Source: a virus. Taken from it: DNA of 41,030 nucleotides. Under the pieces are notes generated by a model. It searched no databases and was not told the origin of the DNA. It saw nothing but the letters and a program-made list of their open reading frames with translations. Location: positions 1 through 41,030 of the IMG/VR virus record IMGVR_UViG_3300035682_000076; one strand, given 5' to 3'. Every line of letters starts with the position of its first letter. The stretch's first letter is position 1. The translations under genes and the position numbers were made by a program. Below, in pieces: positions 7,748-16,901 of the stretch.

Positions 7748-9543
7748 TGGAAAAGAAACAAATCATATTACCAAGTAAAAAGTTCGCAAAAGCGGACGAA
7801 CAAGAATTAGAATTAAAACTAAATCTTGATAATAGTGATACACTTATGCGAATAGGTGAAAGGGATATAATATTAGATATAGATGAACAATATTATAAAG
7901 AACGTAATGAAAGTATAAATTATAAGATATACGGAAAATTAAAAATGATTTTTAGAAATTTATATTCTGGTAGTACTGGTTCACAATACGAACCTTTAGA
8001 AAGTAGTCTTTATTTAAATGGTGATGGTAGCGATAATAATTTCAATGGATTTTTACCATACGATGAATTTGCATTTTTAAGAAGGGACGTTATAAGAGAA
8101 GTCATAGAACCAGCATCAGTTTCTGGCAGTACATTAGGAGTATTTAATCCGACATTTACTTTAGTAGGATCAACTGGACACACAACAATAACACCAATAT
8201 CGGCACCGTATCAAAATTGGAATTTATATTTAAGTTATGTGTATAGTGGTGATAGTAATTTTAATATGGTTTATACACTAACAGGTGTAACAGGTAGTAC
8301 GAAAGTTAGTTTTACTGCTAAAGACGGTATTCCATTTAGGGTTACATATGGTTTAATTGAGACAGGTTCAACATACTATGAATTGACATCACCAGTTGAA
8401 CATGGAATGAACGAAGGAGAACACGTGGTTTTATCAGGCGGAACGTTAACAGGATTATCAAACCCAACTGGTTCAACATTTTATATTAATTCAGTTGGTA
8501 ATGAAACATTTGACTCTGGAAAATATGTTATTAATATTTTAAAGTCACAAATAAAAACAGGAACAATACTCAATACAATTATGTTAGGTAAAAGATGTAA
8601 AGATTTTACCAATATTGTTCCCTCAACTTCTAAATATTACGTTCACAAACATAAAACATTAACTGACACCGGTGGATATATAATGGATTCACTTGGATTT
8701 GAAAGTCCAGTGTTTGAAGATGAGAAAAAATTGTTAATTGAAAACAGTGCGGGAGATAATGATGTTGTGGTTGAAAGAAATAGAATGGAATCCGTTTTGT
8801 ACGATTTTAAGGAACCATTAAAATTAAGTGGATTAACAAATAATTTAGGATTTAGCCCAATAAATGTTTTTGTTACTGCGATTTTTAGAAATGGGAATGG
8901 ATATTTTAATTATCCACCAAAGGTTGGATATAAATTTCATTTTCACGATACGTGGATTGACCAACATTTTAGTGGAACCACATCAAATGAAACAAGTTTA
9001 ACAAGTTCTGGATTTACAAAAAGTGGAGTTACATTTTTAAGTGGACAAACATTATCAATTGGTTCCATATTAAATGGTGCATTTGTGGAATATAATCCAA
9101 AAGAAATGACCGAAAGAATTATAAGTGAATCATTTCATAAAATAACAAATCCAATAACAATATTTAATCACGGACAAACAACGGGTTCAACATATGCGTC
9201 GGCCACAAATTTAGAAGGATTAATATACCAACCACATTATAGAATCAAATTAAGAGAATTATCACCTTATACTGAAACGGCAAACACCAATGATATTTTT
9301 AACTTACCTGAAAATACAAAGTATGACCCATACGATAAAGTTTGGAGATGGAGAGATGTATATGACCATGGTTATGTAGATTCCGATGGATTTGGAACTG
9401 ATTTTCCTTTTATGAATGGAAATCATTATGTTAAAGCGGACATTAATTTCTATTTAAGAAATGAAAGATATTACAAAAATAAATCAAATGGAATAATGAA
9501 TTTCATGGATGTAAATAATAAAAATAGTAATTCAGATTGTTAA
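7747..9543 (+). CDS. Uncharacterised baseplate/tail structural protein, 598 aa
   Basis: I do not recognise this family. The N-terminus is charged and alpha-helical-looking (residues 1-75), and the rest is beta-rich with many Gly-Ser-Thr turns (GSTGSQYEP, TGVTGSTKVS) typical of secreted or virion proteins. A segment near residues 215-235 (SPVEHGMNEGEHVVLSGG) resembles short beta modules of phage tail proteins. Near the C-terminus lies the Trp/Asp-rich PYDKVWRWRDVYDHGYVDSD. The start ATG overlaps the previous stop (TAATG) and the following gene begins one base after this stop, placing it inside one baseplate operon. Being second after gp6 it occupies the T4 gene 8 position, but I see no sequence evidence for gp8. 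Confidence 0.78.
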   Translation: MEKKQIILPSKKFAKADEQELELKLNLDNSDTLMRIGERDIILDIDEQYYKERNESINYKIYGKLKMIFRNLYSGSTGSQYEPLESSLYLNGDGSDNNFNGFLPYDEFAFLRRDVIREVIEPASVSGSTLGVFNPTFTLVGSTGHTTITPISAPYQNWNLYLSYVYSGDSNFNMVYTLTGVTGSTKVSFTAKDGIPFRVTYGLIETGSTYYELTSPVEHGMNEGEHVVLSGGTLTGLSNPTGSTFYINSVGNETFDSGKYVINILKSQIKTGTILNTIMLGKRCKDFTNIVPSTSKYYVHKHKTLTDTGGYIMDSLGFESPVFEDEKKLLIENSAGDNDVVVERNRMESVLYDFKEPLKLSGLTNNLGFSPINVFVTAIFRNGNGYFNYPPKVGYKFHFHDTWIDQHFSGTTSNETSLTSSGFTKSGVTFLSGQTLSIGSILNGAFVEYNPKEMTERIISESFHKITNPITIFNHGQTTGSTYASATNLEGLIYQPHYRIKLRELSPYTETANTNDIFNLPENTKYDPYDKVWRWRDVYDHGYVDSDGFGTDFPFMNGNHYVKADINFYLRNERYYKNKSNGIMNFMDVNNKNSNSDC

Positions 9544-9544
9544 C

Positions 9545-11170
9545 ATGAAAATATTAAGAAAAGATACTGATTTAAATTTATTGTTGAATACTGAAACTGA
9601 TTTTCAAACAAATCTCGGTTGGGAAGAAAACTTGAAAGAATTTGAAACCGAAATATTAAGTGATATTATTAATCCAATTGAGAATTATGAAACGGTTAGA
9701 TATATTCATAAACCATATACGTCTAGTGGAGTAACCCAAACCGATATTTGGTTTTATTTTTATTTTCAAAGCGGTGGAACATATGTTCAAGATTATACCC
9801 CACAAGGTATAAGTTCACAAGAAAATGAAAATATGTTAAAACAAGCGACCGAAAGTTTTTTTAGATTGGAGTTTTTTAAAACACCAGGAACCGTTTCGGG
9901 AACCACATTAACATGTGAACCACCAACAAGACAAAATAGAAAATTAATATTTGCTAAAAATTTGTCATTACCATTGGGTGAGAAAATGTTTTATAATCCA
10001 CTGAATGGTTATATACATTTACCAGTTTTTAGAGGTTCAAATTATAGTAATAAAGAAAATATGTATTTCTTTTGGTTTCAAGATGAGAGCGTTTTAACTG
10101 AAACAAATTTAAGTGGTACAACAACAGGTAATACCTTCTTTATGACGGCAAAGTTTTATAACGCAAAAGAGGGTACAATTTTAGATTTTACAAATGATGC
10201 ATTTTCAACTTCTTATACTGCGACAGGAATAACTGAATCAACAGACATGTACTATCAAGTTGATATTAATAAAACAGATTATTCGTATCAAGTTTATTTT
10301 TATAATGGTGTGGTAAAATGTGAAGAAGTTGGTTTAACAAACAAACCAATAATGTTTTTTGAAAGAGGAGGTGGAACGGCACCAAGTAATATATTATACC
10401 ACATATGTTCAAATGTAACTCCAACCCCAACACCAACAGCAACTAATACTCCTACACCAACAGTTACACCAACTAATACTCCTACACCTACCCTCACATC
10501 AACTAATACTCCTACACCAACACCAACACCAACACCAACAACAGATACTCTACCAATTGGAACAACACTTATTTATCTATCAAGTGGAACCACAATTGCT
10601 AATGCTTGTACTGGCACAACTCAATCGTATTATTATCAAACACCAAATCCACCAACAATCCCTGAATTTAGTTTTGAGGGTAAACAAATATATACGGATT
10701 CCACATTATTAACCGCCGCCCCTGGAAATCCTGGATTTACTAAATATTATTATTCATATGATTTTAATTCAATATATTACATTGACGATTCAGAAGGAAG
10801 AAAATACGCATCGACAAGTATATGCCCAACACCAACACCAACCACAGGTACAGTAACTAACGCAGTTGTAAGTTTAGTTGATGGACAAACGGCTTGTGAC
10901 GGTGGAGATTATGGTGAAGCACCATCTAATGATCCATTATTGGACCCTAAGTTCTTCAATCTTACAATTTATGGAAGCAACATTCAAAATGCAAGTGCAA
11001 TAATAAACATACCTACTTTTTTACTTGCGGATTTTACAACAAATCAACAGTTTTATGTTAGAGGAAGAGCATCAGGAGACCCTTATTGGAAAAAATTCAT
11101 TTTAGATGGTGACCCTGAAGGCGGTGTTACAACAGCAACAGCATCAGGTGCAGCAGTAATGTGTCCTTAA
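9545..11170 (+). CDS. Tail structural protein with Thr-Pro linker, 541 aa
   Basis: The protein has a folded N-terminal region of about 290 residues, a 43-residue Thr-Pro-rich linker (residues about 292-334, [14 protein letters not shown] style), then a Gly/Thr-rich C-terminal part with a second short linker near residue 430 (CPTPTPTTGTVT). Such a layout, domain-stalk-domain, suits a protein that projects from the baseplate or whiskers. The linker composition is the same as in the 1957-aa protein at 17196-23069, so the two may form related appendages. No catalytic motif is visible. It lies in the same tight operon as the two preceding genes, one base after the previous stop. Confidence 0.78.
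   Translation: MKILRKDTDLNLLLNTETDFQTNLGWEENLKEFETEILSDIINPIENYETVRYIHKPYTSSGVTQTDIWFYFYFQSGGTYVQDYTPQGISSQENENMLKQATESFFRLEFFKTPGTVSGTTLTCEPPTRQNRKLIFAKNLSLPLGEKMFYNPLNGYIHLPVFRGSNYSNKENMYFFWFQDESVLTETNLSGTTTGNTFFMTAKFYNAKEGTILDFTNDAFSTSYTATGITESTDMYYQVDINKTDYSYQVYFYNGVVKCEEVGLTNKPIMFFERGGGTAPSNILYHICSNVTPTPTPTATNTPTPTVTPTNTPTPTLTSTNTPTPTPTPTPTTDTLPIGTTLIYLSSGTTIANACTGTTQSYYYQTPNPPTIPEFSFEGKQIYTDSTLLTAAPGNPGFTKYYYSYDFNSIYYIDDSEGRKYASTSICPTPTPTTGTVTNAVVSLVDGQTACDGGDYGEAPSNDPLLDPKFFNLTIYGSNIQNASAIINIPTFLLADFTTNQQFYVRGRASGDPYWKKFILDGDPEGGVTTATASGAAVMCP
10418..10545 (+). repeat. Thr-Pro(-Asn) codon repeat array, short version
   Basis: Imperfect 6- and 12-base units (ACACCA, ACTAATACTCCT) encode TP and TNTP repeats. 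This is the short relative of the array at 20931-22010. Confidence 0.8.
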
Positions 11171-11186
11171 AAAATAAAAAATAATA

Positions 11187-11990
11187 ATGAAAAGAATTAA
11201 CCATACCATTAGAAGAAAAAAAATACCTGAAGTGAAATTAGTTTCATTAACGGGAAAGACGTGGTATGATTCTAACGATACGCCAACATCATGGACGGGA
11301 GCAACCGACTTTTTAGCAACTGGATTTACACCCGACACAGGTTTTTTAGTTTTTAATGTAACTGGTGGAACAGTAACAAGTGGTTATTATAAATGGAACA
11401 CACCAACAGGAGACACATGGAATTTAATTGTTGGTACGGGTACGACAGAACAAGAAATAGAAACCCATGTTAATAGTCAAATTTATGACGATTTCCAACT
11501 ACCATTATTTTTAGAAGCAACGGCGGATGAAATGGGAGATATGGTTGAGTTTGATAAATATATTGGACATAATAAAATTAGTGCAAACTTCACATATGAG
11601 AGTGTTGCTTCAGGAAGTGGATGTGAAATAACAATTTACAACACAACAACATATCAATTAGTTAATATAATTCAAGCTAATGATACAAATTCGGACGGAA
11701 CAACGAATGTAACAGGTGTTAGAAGAATAACAACAGAAATACCTGAACAAATTCAGGATCAAACATTACCAGACGGAAATTTTATTATAATTGACGGATA
11801 CGGATCATCAACATCATATTCATCATTTACTATACATTGGGGAGATGGTACAACATCACCAATTGGAATTAACAGTGATGTAACTAAATCATTTCCAACC
11901 ACCGAAGAAAGAACAATAAGAATTGTTTTTGATTCACCATACTTAACAGATCAAGTGATTAAAGTTGTTAATGGTAATAATACCATTTAA
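11187..11990 (+). CDS. Uncharacterised tail-associated protein, 267 aa
   Basis: I do not recognise a family. The sequence starts with a basic patch (MKRINHTIRRKK), then WYDSNDTPTSWTGATDF and repeated beta-strand/turn segments rich in Thr and Gly; a central acidic segment (EATADEMGDMVEFDKYIG) precedes a likely beta-sandwich ending with GYGSSTSYSSFTIHWGDGTT. The last piece, with HWGDGT, resembles the W-G-D-G-T turn of PKD-like domains; that is suggestive only. It is preceded by an A-rich spacer with no Shine-Dalgarno sequence and is the last gene before a 104-base gap carrying a putative late promoter. Confidence 0.75.
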   Translation: MKRINHTIRRKKIPEVKLVSLTGKTWYDSNDTPTSWTGATDFLATGFTPDTGFLVFNVTGGTVTSGYYKWNTPTGDTWNLIVGTGTTEQEIETHVNSQIYDDFQLPLFLEATADEMGDMVEFDKYIGHNKISANFTYESVASGSGCEITIYNTTTYQLVNIIQANDTNSDGTTNVTGVRRITTEIPEQIQDQTLPDGNFIIIDGYGSSTSYSSFTIHWGDGTTSPIGINSDVTKSFPTTEERTIRIVFDSPYLTDQVIKVVNGNNTI

Positions 11991-12049
11991 TGATTAATAT
12001 AGAATAATTGAATAATAACCAACTCAAAAATAATAATCATATTAAATAC

Positions 12050-12061
12050 CGGTTAGAACCG
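12050..12061. promoter_or_regulatory. Short inverted repeat upstream of the tail-fibre gene
   Basis: CGGTT-AG-AACCG is a perfect 5-bp dyad with a 2-base centre, in an otherwise AT-only intergenic region (11991-12094). It sits 9 bases upstream of the late-promoter motif at 12071, where an operator or activator site could lie. The loop is too small for a stable RNA hairpin, so a protein site is likelier. It may be chance. Confidence 0.25.
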
Positions 12062-12070
12062 TAAATTAAT

Positions 12071-12080
12071 ATATTTATTA
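12071..12080 (+). promoter_or_regulatory. Putative late promoter upstream of the tail-fibre gene
   Basis: ATATTTATTA matches the recurrent late motif exactly and lies 14 bases before ATG 12095. Confidence 0.6.
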
Positions 12081-12094
12081 GTTAATCAAGTACA

Positions 12095-15000
12095 ATGGAA
12101 GTTACAGGAAGTATAAGAATTAATGGATTACCCCCGTTTTCGGGAGACTCAGCAGGCACATGGTTAATTGTAAATAATTCCAGTGGAACGGTAACATCTA
12201 AAATTACAAGGGAAGCCTTGTTAATTGGATGGGGTGGTGGAACTAGTGGAACGTCAGGACAAGCGGGTTCTTCAGGAACAAGTGGAAGTTCTGGTGGTTC
12301 GGGTTCATCAGGAGAAAGTGGTTCATCGGGGTCAAGTGGTTCATCAGGTTCTTCTGGTTCTAATGGAAGTTCAGGAACTAGTGGTTCTTCTGGTACTTCA
12401 GGTTCGGACGGTACTTCAGGAACTAGTGGTAGTTCTGGAACTAGTGGTACTTCAGGTTCTGACGGTACTTCAGGAACTAGTGGTTCTTCTGGTACTTCAG
12501 GAACTAGTGGTAGTTCTGGAACTAGTGGTACTTCAGGTTCGGACGGTACTTCAGGAACTAGTGGTAGTTCTGGAACATCAGGAACAAGTGGTACATCAGG
12601 TTCTAGTGGTAGTTCAGGAACAGCAGGAACATCAGGTTCTAGTGGTTCATCAGGAACGGCGGGAACTTCAGGTACTTCAGTAACTGTCTCAGGTACAAAC
12701 AATACAATTAGCAAGTTTCAAACAGGTGCTGGTGACCCAACATTAGTTGATTCAAAAATTACTGATAATGGTTCACTTGTAGAAATTAATTCAGATGTTA
12801 ATGTTAAAGGTATTTTAACTGCAAGACAATTAAATATTGATTATGTAAGTTCGTCAATACTTTATACATCAGGTTCAAATAAATTTGGTAATACATCGGA
12901 CGACACACATGAATTTACTGGATCAATTTATATTACTGGATCAATTTATATTACAGGTATAACATCAGGATCAACATCAACAGAAGTTGTTGTTTATGAT
13001 ATTTTAACGGGAGAATTACGAACAAAAACAAACGCATCAACATCAGGTACATCAGGTTCTTCTGGTACAAGTGGTTCTTCAGGTAGCAACGGCTCATCAG
13101 GAACTAGTGGTTCTAGTGGTACATCAGGAAGTTCTGGTTCAAATGGTTCTTCAGGAACATCAGGTTCTACAGGAACAGATGGTAGTTCTGGAACTAGTGG
13201 TTCTTCAGGTTCATCAGGTTCTAATGGAACAGACGGTTCTTCAGGTTCTAGTGGTTCTAATGGAACAGACGGAAGTTCTGGTACTTCAGGTTCAAATGGT
13301 ACTGACGGAACTAGTGGTTCTAACGGAACAGACGGAAGTTCTGGTACTTCAGGTTCTAACGGTACAGACGGAAGTTCAGGTTCTTCAGGTAGTAATGGAA
13401 CAGATGGTTCTTCAGGAACTAGTGGTTCTAATGGAACAGATGGTACTTCAGGTTCAAATGGTACCGATGGTTCTTCAGGAACCTCAGGGTCTAATGGAAC
13501 AGATGGTAGTTCAGGTTCTTCAGGTTCATCAGGTTCTAATGGAACAGACGGAAGTTCAGGTTCTTCAGGTAGTAATGGAACAGATGGTTCTTCAGGTTCT
13601 TCAGGTAGTAACGGTTCTTCAGGAACGGCGGGAACTTCGGGTTCAAGTGGTTCATTAACACTTACAGGTTCGTTTGATAATGGTATAATAACACTAAACG
13701 GTTCCGCACCTAACGCAACAGTTGAATCAAATATGTCATTTGACGGTTCCAACTTAAATGTGACTGGTAGTCAAGTTATCAGCAATAATTTAACTGTCAA
13801 CGGAACATTAACAGCACAACAATATGTTGTTAGTTCATCGGTAACTAACATGACCATTCAATTCGCAAGTGGATCAACAGCATTTGGTAACGATACGGTA
13901 GATGTTCATCAGTTTACAGGTTCGGTTTATATAACAGGAGCATTACAAATACCAACCGCGTCGGTAAATCCTACGGGAACTGTTGCGGGTCAATTATATT
14001 ATAATACAACTGATACCAACATATATAGATATAATGGTACCACATGGTTAGCTGCGGCGGGTACATCAGGAACTAGTGGAACATCAGGTTCTTCTGGTTC
14101 AAATGGTTCTTCTGGTACATCAGGTTCTAGTGGTTCAAATGGTTCTTCTGGTACATCAGGTTCTAGTGGTTCAAATGGTTCTTCTGGAACTAGTGGTACA
14201 TCAGGAAGTTCTGGTTCAAATGGTTCTAGTGGTACATCAGGTTCTTCAGGTAGTAACGGTTCTTCAGGTACATCAGGTTCTTCAGGAACATCAGGTTCTA
14301 CAGGAACAGATGGTAGTTCTGGAACTAGTGGTTCTTCAGGTACATCAGGTACATCAGGTTCTTCAGGAACATCAGGTTCTACAGGAACAGATGGTAGTTC
14401 TGGAACTAGTGGTTCTTCAGGTACATCAGGTTCATCAGGTAGCAACGGTTCTTCTGGAACTAGTGGTTCTAGTGGCACATCAGGAACTAGTGGCACTTCA
14501 GGTTCTTCTGGAACTAGTGGTTCTAGTGGTACATCAGGAACTAGTGGCACTTCAGGTTCTTCAGGAACTAGTGGTTCTAGTGGTACATCAGGAACTAGTG
14601 GCACTTCAGGTTCTTCAGGAACTAGTGGTTCTAGTGGTACATCAGGAACTAGTGGTTCTAGTGGTACATCAGGAACAAGTGGCACATCAGGGACTAGTGG
14701 TACAGGATTTTCAACAATTACAAATGCAGGGATTAATAGAATTTTAATTTCTGATGGAACAACAAATGCGGCGTACGCATCATCATCTTTAACATATAAC
14801 GGAACAACATTATTTTTAACAGGTAGTCAAGTTATCAGTAATAACTTAACTGTTAATGGAACACTTACCGCACAACAATATGTTGTTAGCTCGTCAGTGA
14901 CTAATATGACAGTTCAATTTGCAAGTGGATCAACAGCGTTTGGTAATGATACAATAGATGTTCATCAGTTTACAGGTTCAGTTTATATATCAGGTTCAAT

Positions 15001-15547
15001 AGTATCTACAGGTACTTCATTAATATCAGGTTCATCACAAGTATCATTCGGTGGTATAACAGATGTCCCGTCAGGTATTGTATCTAGTTCAATACAAATA
15101 AAAAATTATGGAGATTTTGCAACAACCGGTTCAAATACATTTAAAGGAAATCAAATAATCACCGGTTCAGTTTATGTATCAGGTTCTTCACACGTCATTA
15201 CCGGTTCTTTAACTGTATCTGGAAGTGTTTTCGCAACATCATTTTTTGAATTGTCAGATATTAGATATAAAGATATTATTTCAGTTAATCCAAATGTGGA
15301 TTTATCAACATTAGATGTTATACAATTCACATTAAAAGGTGATAATCAAGTAAGATATGGTTATTCGGCTCAAAGTGTTAAAGAAGCTTGTTCTGACTTA
15401 GTCGTTGGTGATTTACCAATGAGTGTCAACTATAATGACGTCCATACTCTCAAAATACATCAATTGGAAAATAAAATAAAACAATTAGAAACAAAAATAG
15501 AGTCATTGTATGCCAAGATCAACTCCATGGACAGGGATAACGGATAG
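12095..15547 (+). CDS. Tail fibre with Gly-X-Y arrays and C-terminal S74 self-cleaving chaperone domain
   Basis: This 1150-residue protein is a probable trimeric tail fibre. Three arrays with glycine at every third residue (about 47-195, 315-519 and 655-870), filled with Ser, Thr, Asn and Asp, alternate with three copies of a beta module: residues about 223-288 (divergent), 556-612 and 908-964, with NLTVNGTLTAQQYVVSSSV in the last two. The C-terminus is a peptidase S74 intramolecular chaperone: LSDIRYKD places Ser1054 and Lys1059 five residues apart, as in the endosialidase Ser-Lys dyad, followed by VRYGYSAQSVKEA and a coiled coil (about 1115-1145). Cleavage before Ser1054 would release the last 97 residues after trimer folding. 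The gene ends in TAG and overlaps the next gene by 38 bases. Receptor specificity is not evident. Confidence 0.9.
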   Translation: MEVTGSIRINGLPPFSGDSAGTWLIVNNSSGTVTSKITREALLIGWGGGTSGTSGQAGSSGTSGSSGGSGSSGESGSSGSSGSSGSSGSNGSSGTSGSSGTSGSDGTSGTSGSSGTSGTSGSDGTSGTSGSSGTSGTSGSSGTSGTSGSDGTSGTSGSSGTSGTSGTSGSSGSSGTAGTSGSSGSSGTAGTSGTSVTVSGTNNTISKFQTGAGDPTLVDSKITDNGSLVEINSDVNVKGILTARQLNIDYVSSSILYTSGSNKFGNTSDDTHEFTGSIYITGSIYITGITSGSTSTEVVVYDILTGELRTKTNASTSGTSGSSGTSGSSGSNGSSGTSGSSGTSGSSGSNGSSGTSGSTGTDGSSGTSGSSGSSGSNGTDGSSGSSGSNGTDGSSGTSGSNGTDGTSGSNGTDGSSGTSGSNGTDGSSGSSGSNGTDGSSGTSGSNGTDGTSGSNGTDGSSGTSGSNGTDGSSGSSGSSGSNGTDGSSGSSGSNGTDGSSGSSGSNGSSGTAGTSGSSGSLTLTGSFDNGIITLNGSAPNATVESNMSFDGSNLNVTGSQVISNNLTVNGTLTAQQYVVSSSVTNMTIQFASGSTAFGNDTVDVHQFTGSVYITGALQIPTASVNPTGTVAGQLYYNTTDTNIYRYNGTTWLAAAGTSGTSGTSGSSGSNGSSGTSGSSGSNGSSGTSGSSGSNGSSGTSGTSGSSGSNGSSGTSGSSGSNGSSGTSGSSGTSGSTGTDGSSGTSGSSGTSGTSGSSGTSGSTGTDGSSGTSGSSGTSGSSGSNGSSGTSGSSGTSGTSGTSGSSGTSGSSGTSGTSGTSGSSGTSGSSGTSGTSGTSGSSGTSGSSGTSGTSGSSGTSGTSGTSGTSGTGFSTITNAGINRILISDGTTNAAYASSSLTYNGTTLFLTGSQVISNNLTVNGTLTAQQYVVSSSVTNMTVQFASGSTAFGNDTIDVHQFTGSVYISGSIVSTGTSLISGSSQVSFGGITDVPSGIVSSSIQIKNYGDFATTGSNTFKGNQIITGSVYVSGSSHVITGSLTVSGSVFATSFFELSDIRYKDIISVNPNVDLSTLDVIQFTLKGDNQVRYGYSAQSVKEACSDLVVGDLPMSVNYNDVHTLKIHQLENKIKQLETKIESLYAKINSMDRDNG
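12234..12680 (+). repeat. Gly-X-Y coding array 1
   Basis: Nine-base periodic coding repeat giving about 50 Gly-X-Y triplets, with X and Y almost only Ser or Thr plus a few Asp, Asn and Ala. Synonymous codons are mixed (GGT/GGA, TCA/TCT/AGT, ACT/ACA), so exact DNA repeats stay short; GGAACTAGTGG is the commonest word. Confidence 0.85.
13036..13650 (+). repeat. Gly-X-Y coding array 2 (Asn-Gly-Thr-Asp variant)
   Basis: About 68 Gly-X-Y triplets. This array is distinguished by frequent SNGTDGSSG units, giving regularly placed Asp and Asn that could bind metal ions along the fibre. Confidence 0.85.
13762..13930 (+). repeat. Tail-fibre beta module, copy 2
   Basis: About 169 bases closely similar to 14818-14986, encoding GSQVISNNLTVNGTLTAQQY and onwards to HQFTGSVY. 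Differences are mostly synonymous, which indicates an internal duplication held under protein-level selection. Confidence 0.85.
14058..14702 (+). repeat. Gly-X-Y coding array 3
   Basis: About 71 Gly-X-Y triplets. Higher-order units of about 60 bases (GTSGTSGSSGTSGSSGTS) repeat nearly identically from 14490 to 14690, suggesting recent unit expansion. Confidence 0.85.
14818..14986 (+). repeat. Tail-fibre beta module, copy 3
   Basis: Second near-identical copy of the 13762-13930 module. A more diverged first copy is encoded at about 12763-12960 (GILTARQLNIDYVSSSI). Confidence 0.85.
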
Positions 15548-16889
15548 TAAAATCCTAACCCATCAAGATTTAAAACAGGCAGCTGATGATGGGTATTTAG
15601 ATTCAAAGAAAGTTATAAATCTTGATTTAACACAAGCGGTAACCAAAGACCGTGCATTTGAATATTTTGACATTGATAATGATGCTATAAGTCGAGGTGG
15701 GGTTTACGATAAAAATGGTAATCAATTAATTACAAAATTTCATACTCGTAGACCATGTAATCAATGTGTGTCTTATGACATTTCAGTAAATCAAAATGAT
15801 TTAAACGTAAGTTACGACGGTAAGGTGTACGTTTATTATTATCCATGTGGTACCACTGGAGGTACTATGTCTTATACCTCATATTCATATTCTGGAACAT
15901 TTAGAAGTGATGTTTGCATACAAAATTGTGCAACAACTGATTATTATATTGACGTATTATATGATGGCGGCGCTAGTTTACCTAATCCAGAATCTAAATT
16001 CATACAGTTAACGGGTCAGTGTACCTCATCTAAAACAGTTCTAAGAACATTAACAAACTGTCCTACAGGTACAACATCGTACAGTTATTCAATTACAAGA
16101 CCAGGAACAACAATATTAAATGATGTTATTGAACTTGATAATGATTATGGTAATTTTAATTTTACAGTTTCTGCAAATACAAACAATAATACAGAAATTT
16201 TTGTTGGAAATTATTCAACCGGTTATGGTGAATTATATAAGTTAACCGGAGGAACAAACAACATAACTAAAACTATTGGTTACTATAGTACAAATGGAGA
16301 TAAAAAATTAGATGTAAGGGTTTTTTCAACAACAAATAGTTCAACATTTACACCATTTGATTTATATTTTACTGGAACTTGTGCAAGTACAATAAGTTGT
16401 CAAGCAATAACGGAAGAAGAAACTGAAACATATGTACAAAATGTTATAATAAATGCGTTAGATGGAGGAGTATTAATATATTTTAATAAAGACGGTTTAC
16501 AAGTTAATAGAACTATAAACTCAGGAAGTTACACAATATCTGAATGTATTATTTTAGAGTCATTAAGAAAACGTCCTGTAATAGGTACATCACCACAACA
16601 ATATTCATCACCAATATTGAGTAATCCAACAACATACACCATAACATCAACTGGAAGTACTTGTACCTCGAGTACAACAGGAACAACATCAAATACATAT
16701 GATAATGTTGAAATAACATTTGAGGCTAAATATGGGTTTAGTGCGACCGCTTTTTGGTTGGATTGTAGTGGAAATAAAAGTGCAAGATTTATAAACGTTA
16801 ATGAAATATTCACAACTTGCGGTAAATATGGAAGTGGTAGTGGTATACCGGTGACATACGGATTAAATTGTGCATGTTATGAAATATAA
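15510..16889 (+). CDS. Uncharacterised tail/fibre-associated protein, 459 aa
   Basis: I do not recognise the family. ATG 15510 lies 38 bases inside the tail-fibre gene; the N-terminus MPRSTPWTGITDSKIL and the helix QDLKQAADDGYLDSKKVINL look like true protein, so I keep this start. Residues 75-110 contain a CNQC pair, and the remainder consists of several Cys-bearing, Thr-rich beta domains (CPTGTTSYSYSITRPG, LDCSGNKSARFINVNEIF) with even spacing, suggestive of immunoglobulin-like or adhesin-like modules with disulphides. Following an S74 fibre with an overlap, it may be a fibre-tip or attachment partner. This is inferred from position. Confidence 0.78.
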   Translation: MPRSTPWTGITDSKILTHQDLKQAADDGYLDSKKVINLDLTQAVTKDRAFEYFDIDNDAISRGGVYDKNGNQLITKFHTRRPCNQCVSYDISVNQNDLNVSYDGKVYVYYYPCGTTGGTMSYTSYSYSGTFRSDVCIQNCATTDYYIDVLYDGGASLPNPESKFIQLTGQCTSSKTVLRTLTNCPTGTTSYSYSITRPGTTILNDVIELDNDYGNFNFTVSANTNNNTEIFVGNYSTGYGELYKLTGGTNNITKTIGYYSTNGDKKLDVRVFSTTNSSTFTPFDLYFTGTCASTISCQAITEEETETYVQNVIINALDGGVLIYFNKDGLQVNRTINSGSYTISECIILESLRKRPVIGTSPQQYSSPILSNPTTYTITSTGSTCTSSTTGTTSNTYDNVEITFEAKYGFSATAFWLDCSGNKSARFINVNEIFTTCGKYGSGSGIPVTYGLNCACYEI

Positions 16890-16901
16890 AAAAATTAAAA
16901 A

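Noticed and set aside
10418-10545. CRISPR array or minisatellite in the Thr-Pro region
   Set aside because: Units are 6 and 12 bases, in frame with the gene and have no spacers; it is a coding repeat.
12082-12714. 210-aa antisense ORF of Val-Pro-Glu repeats
   Set aside because: It is the complement of the Gly-X-Y array; repeats of period 9 without stop codons make open frames on both strands.
12994-13752. 252-aa antisense ORF over Gly-X-Y array 2
   Set aside because: Same shadow effect as above, with no independent start context; all other genes are on the + strand.
13999-14685. 228-aa antisense ORF and a 223-aa + strand frame over Gly-X-Y array 3
   Set aside because: Shadow frames of the low-complexity array, which reads through in several frames.
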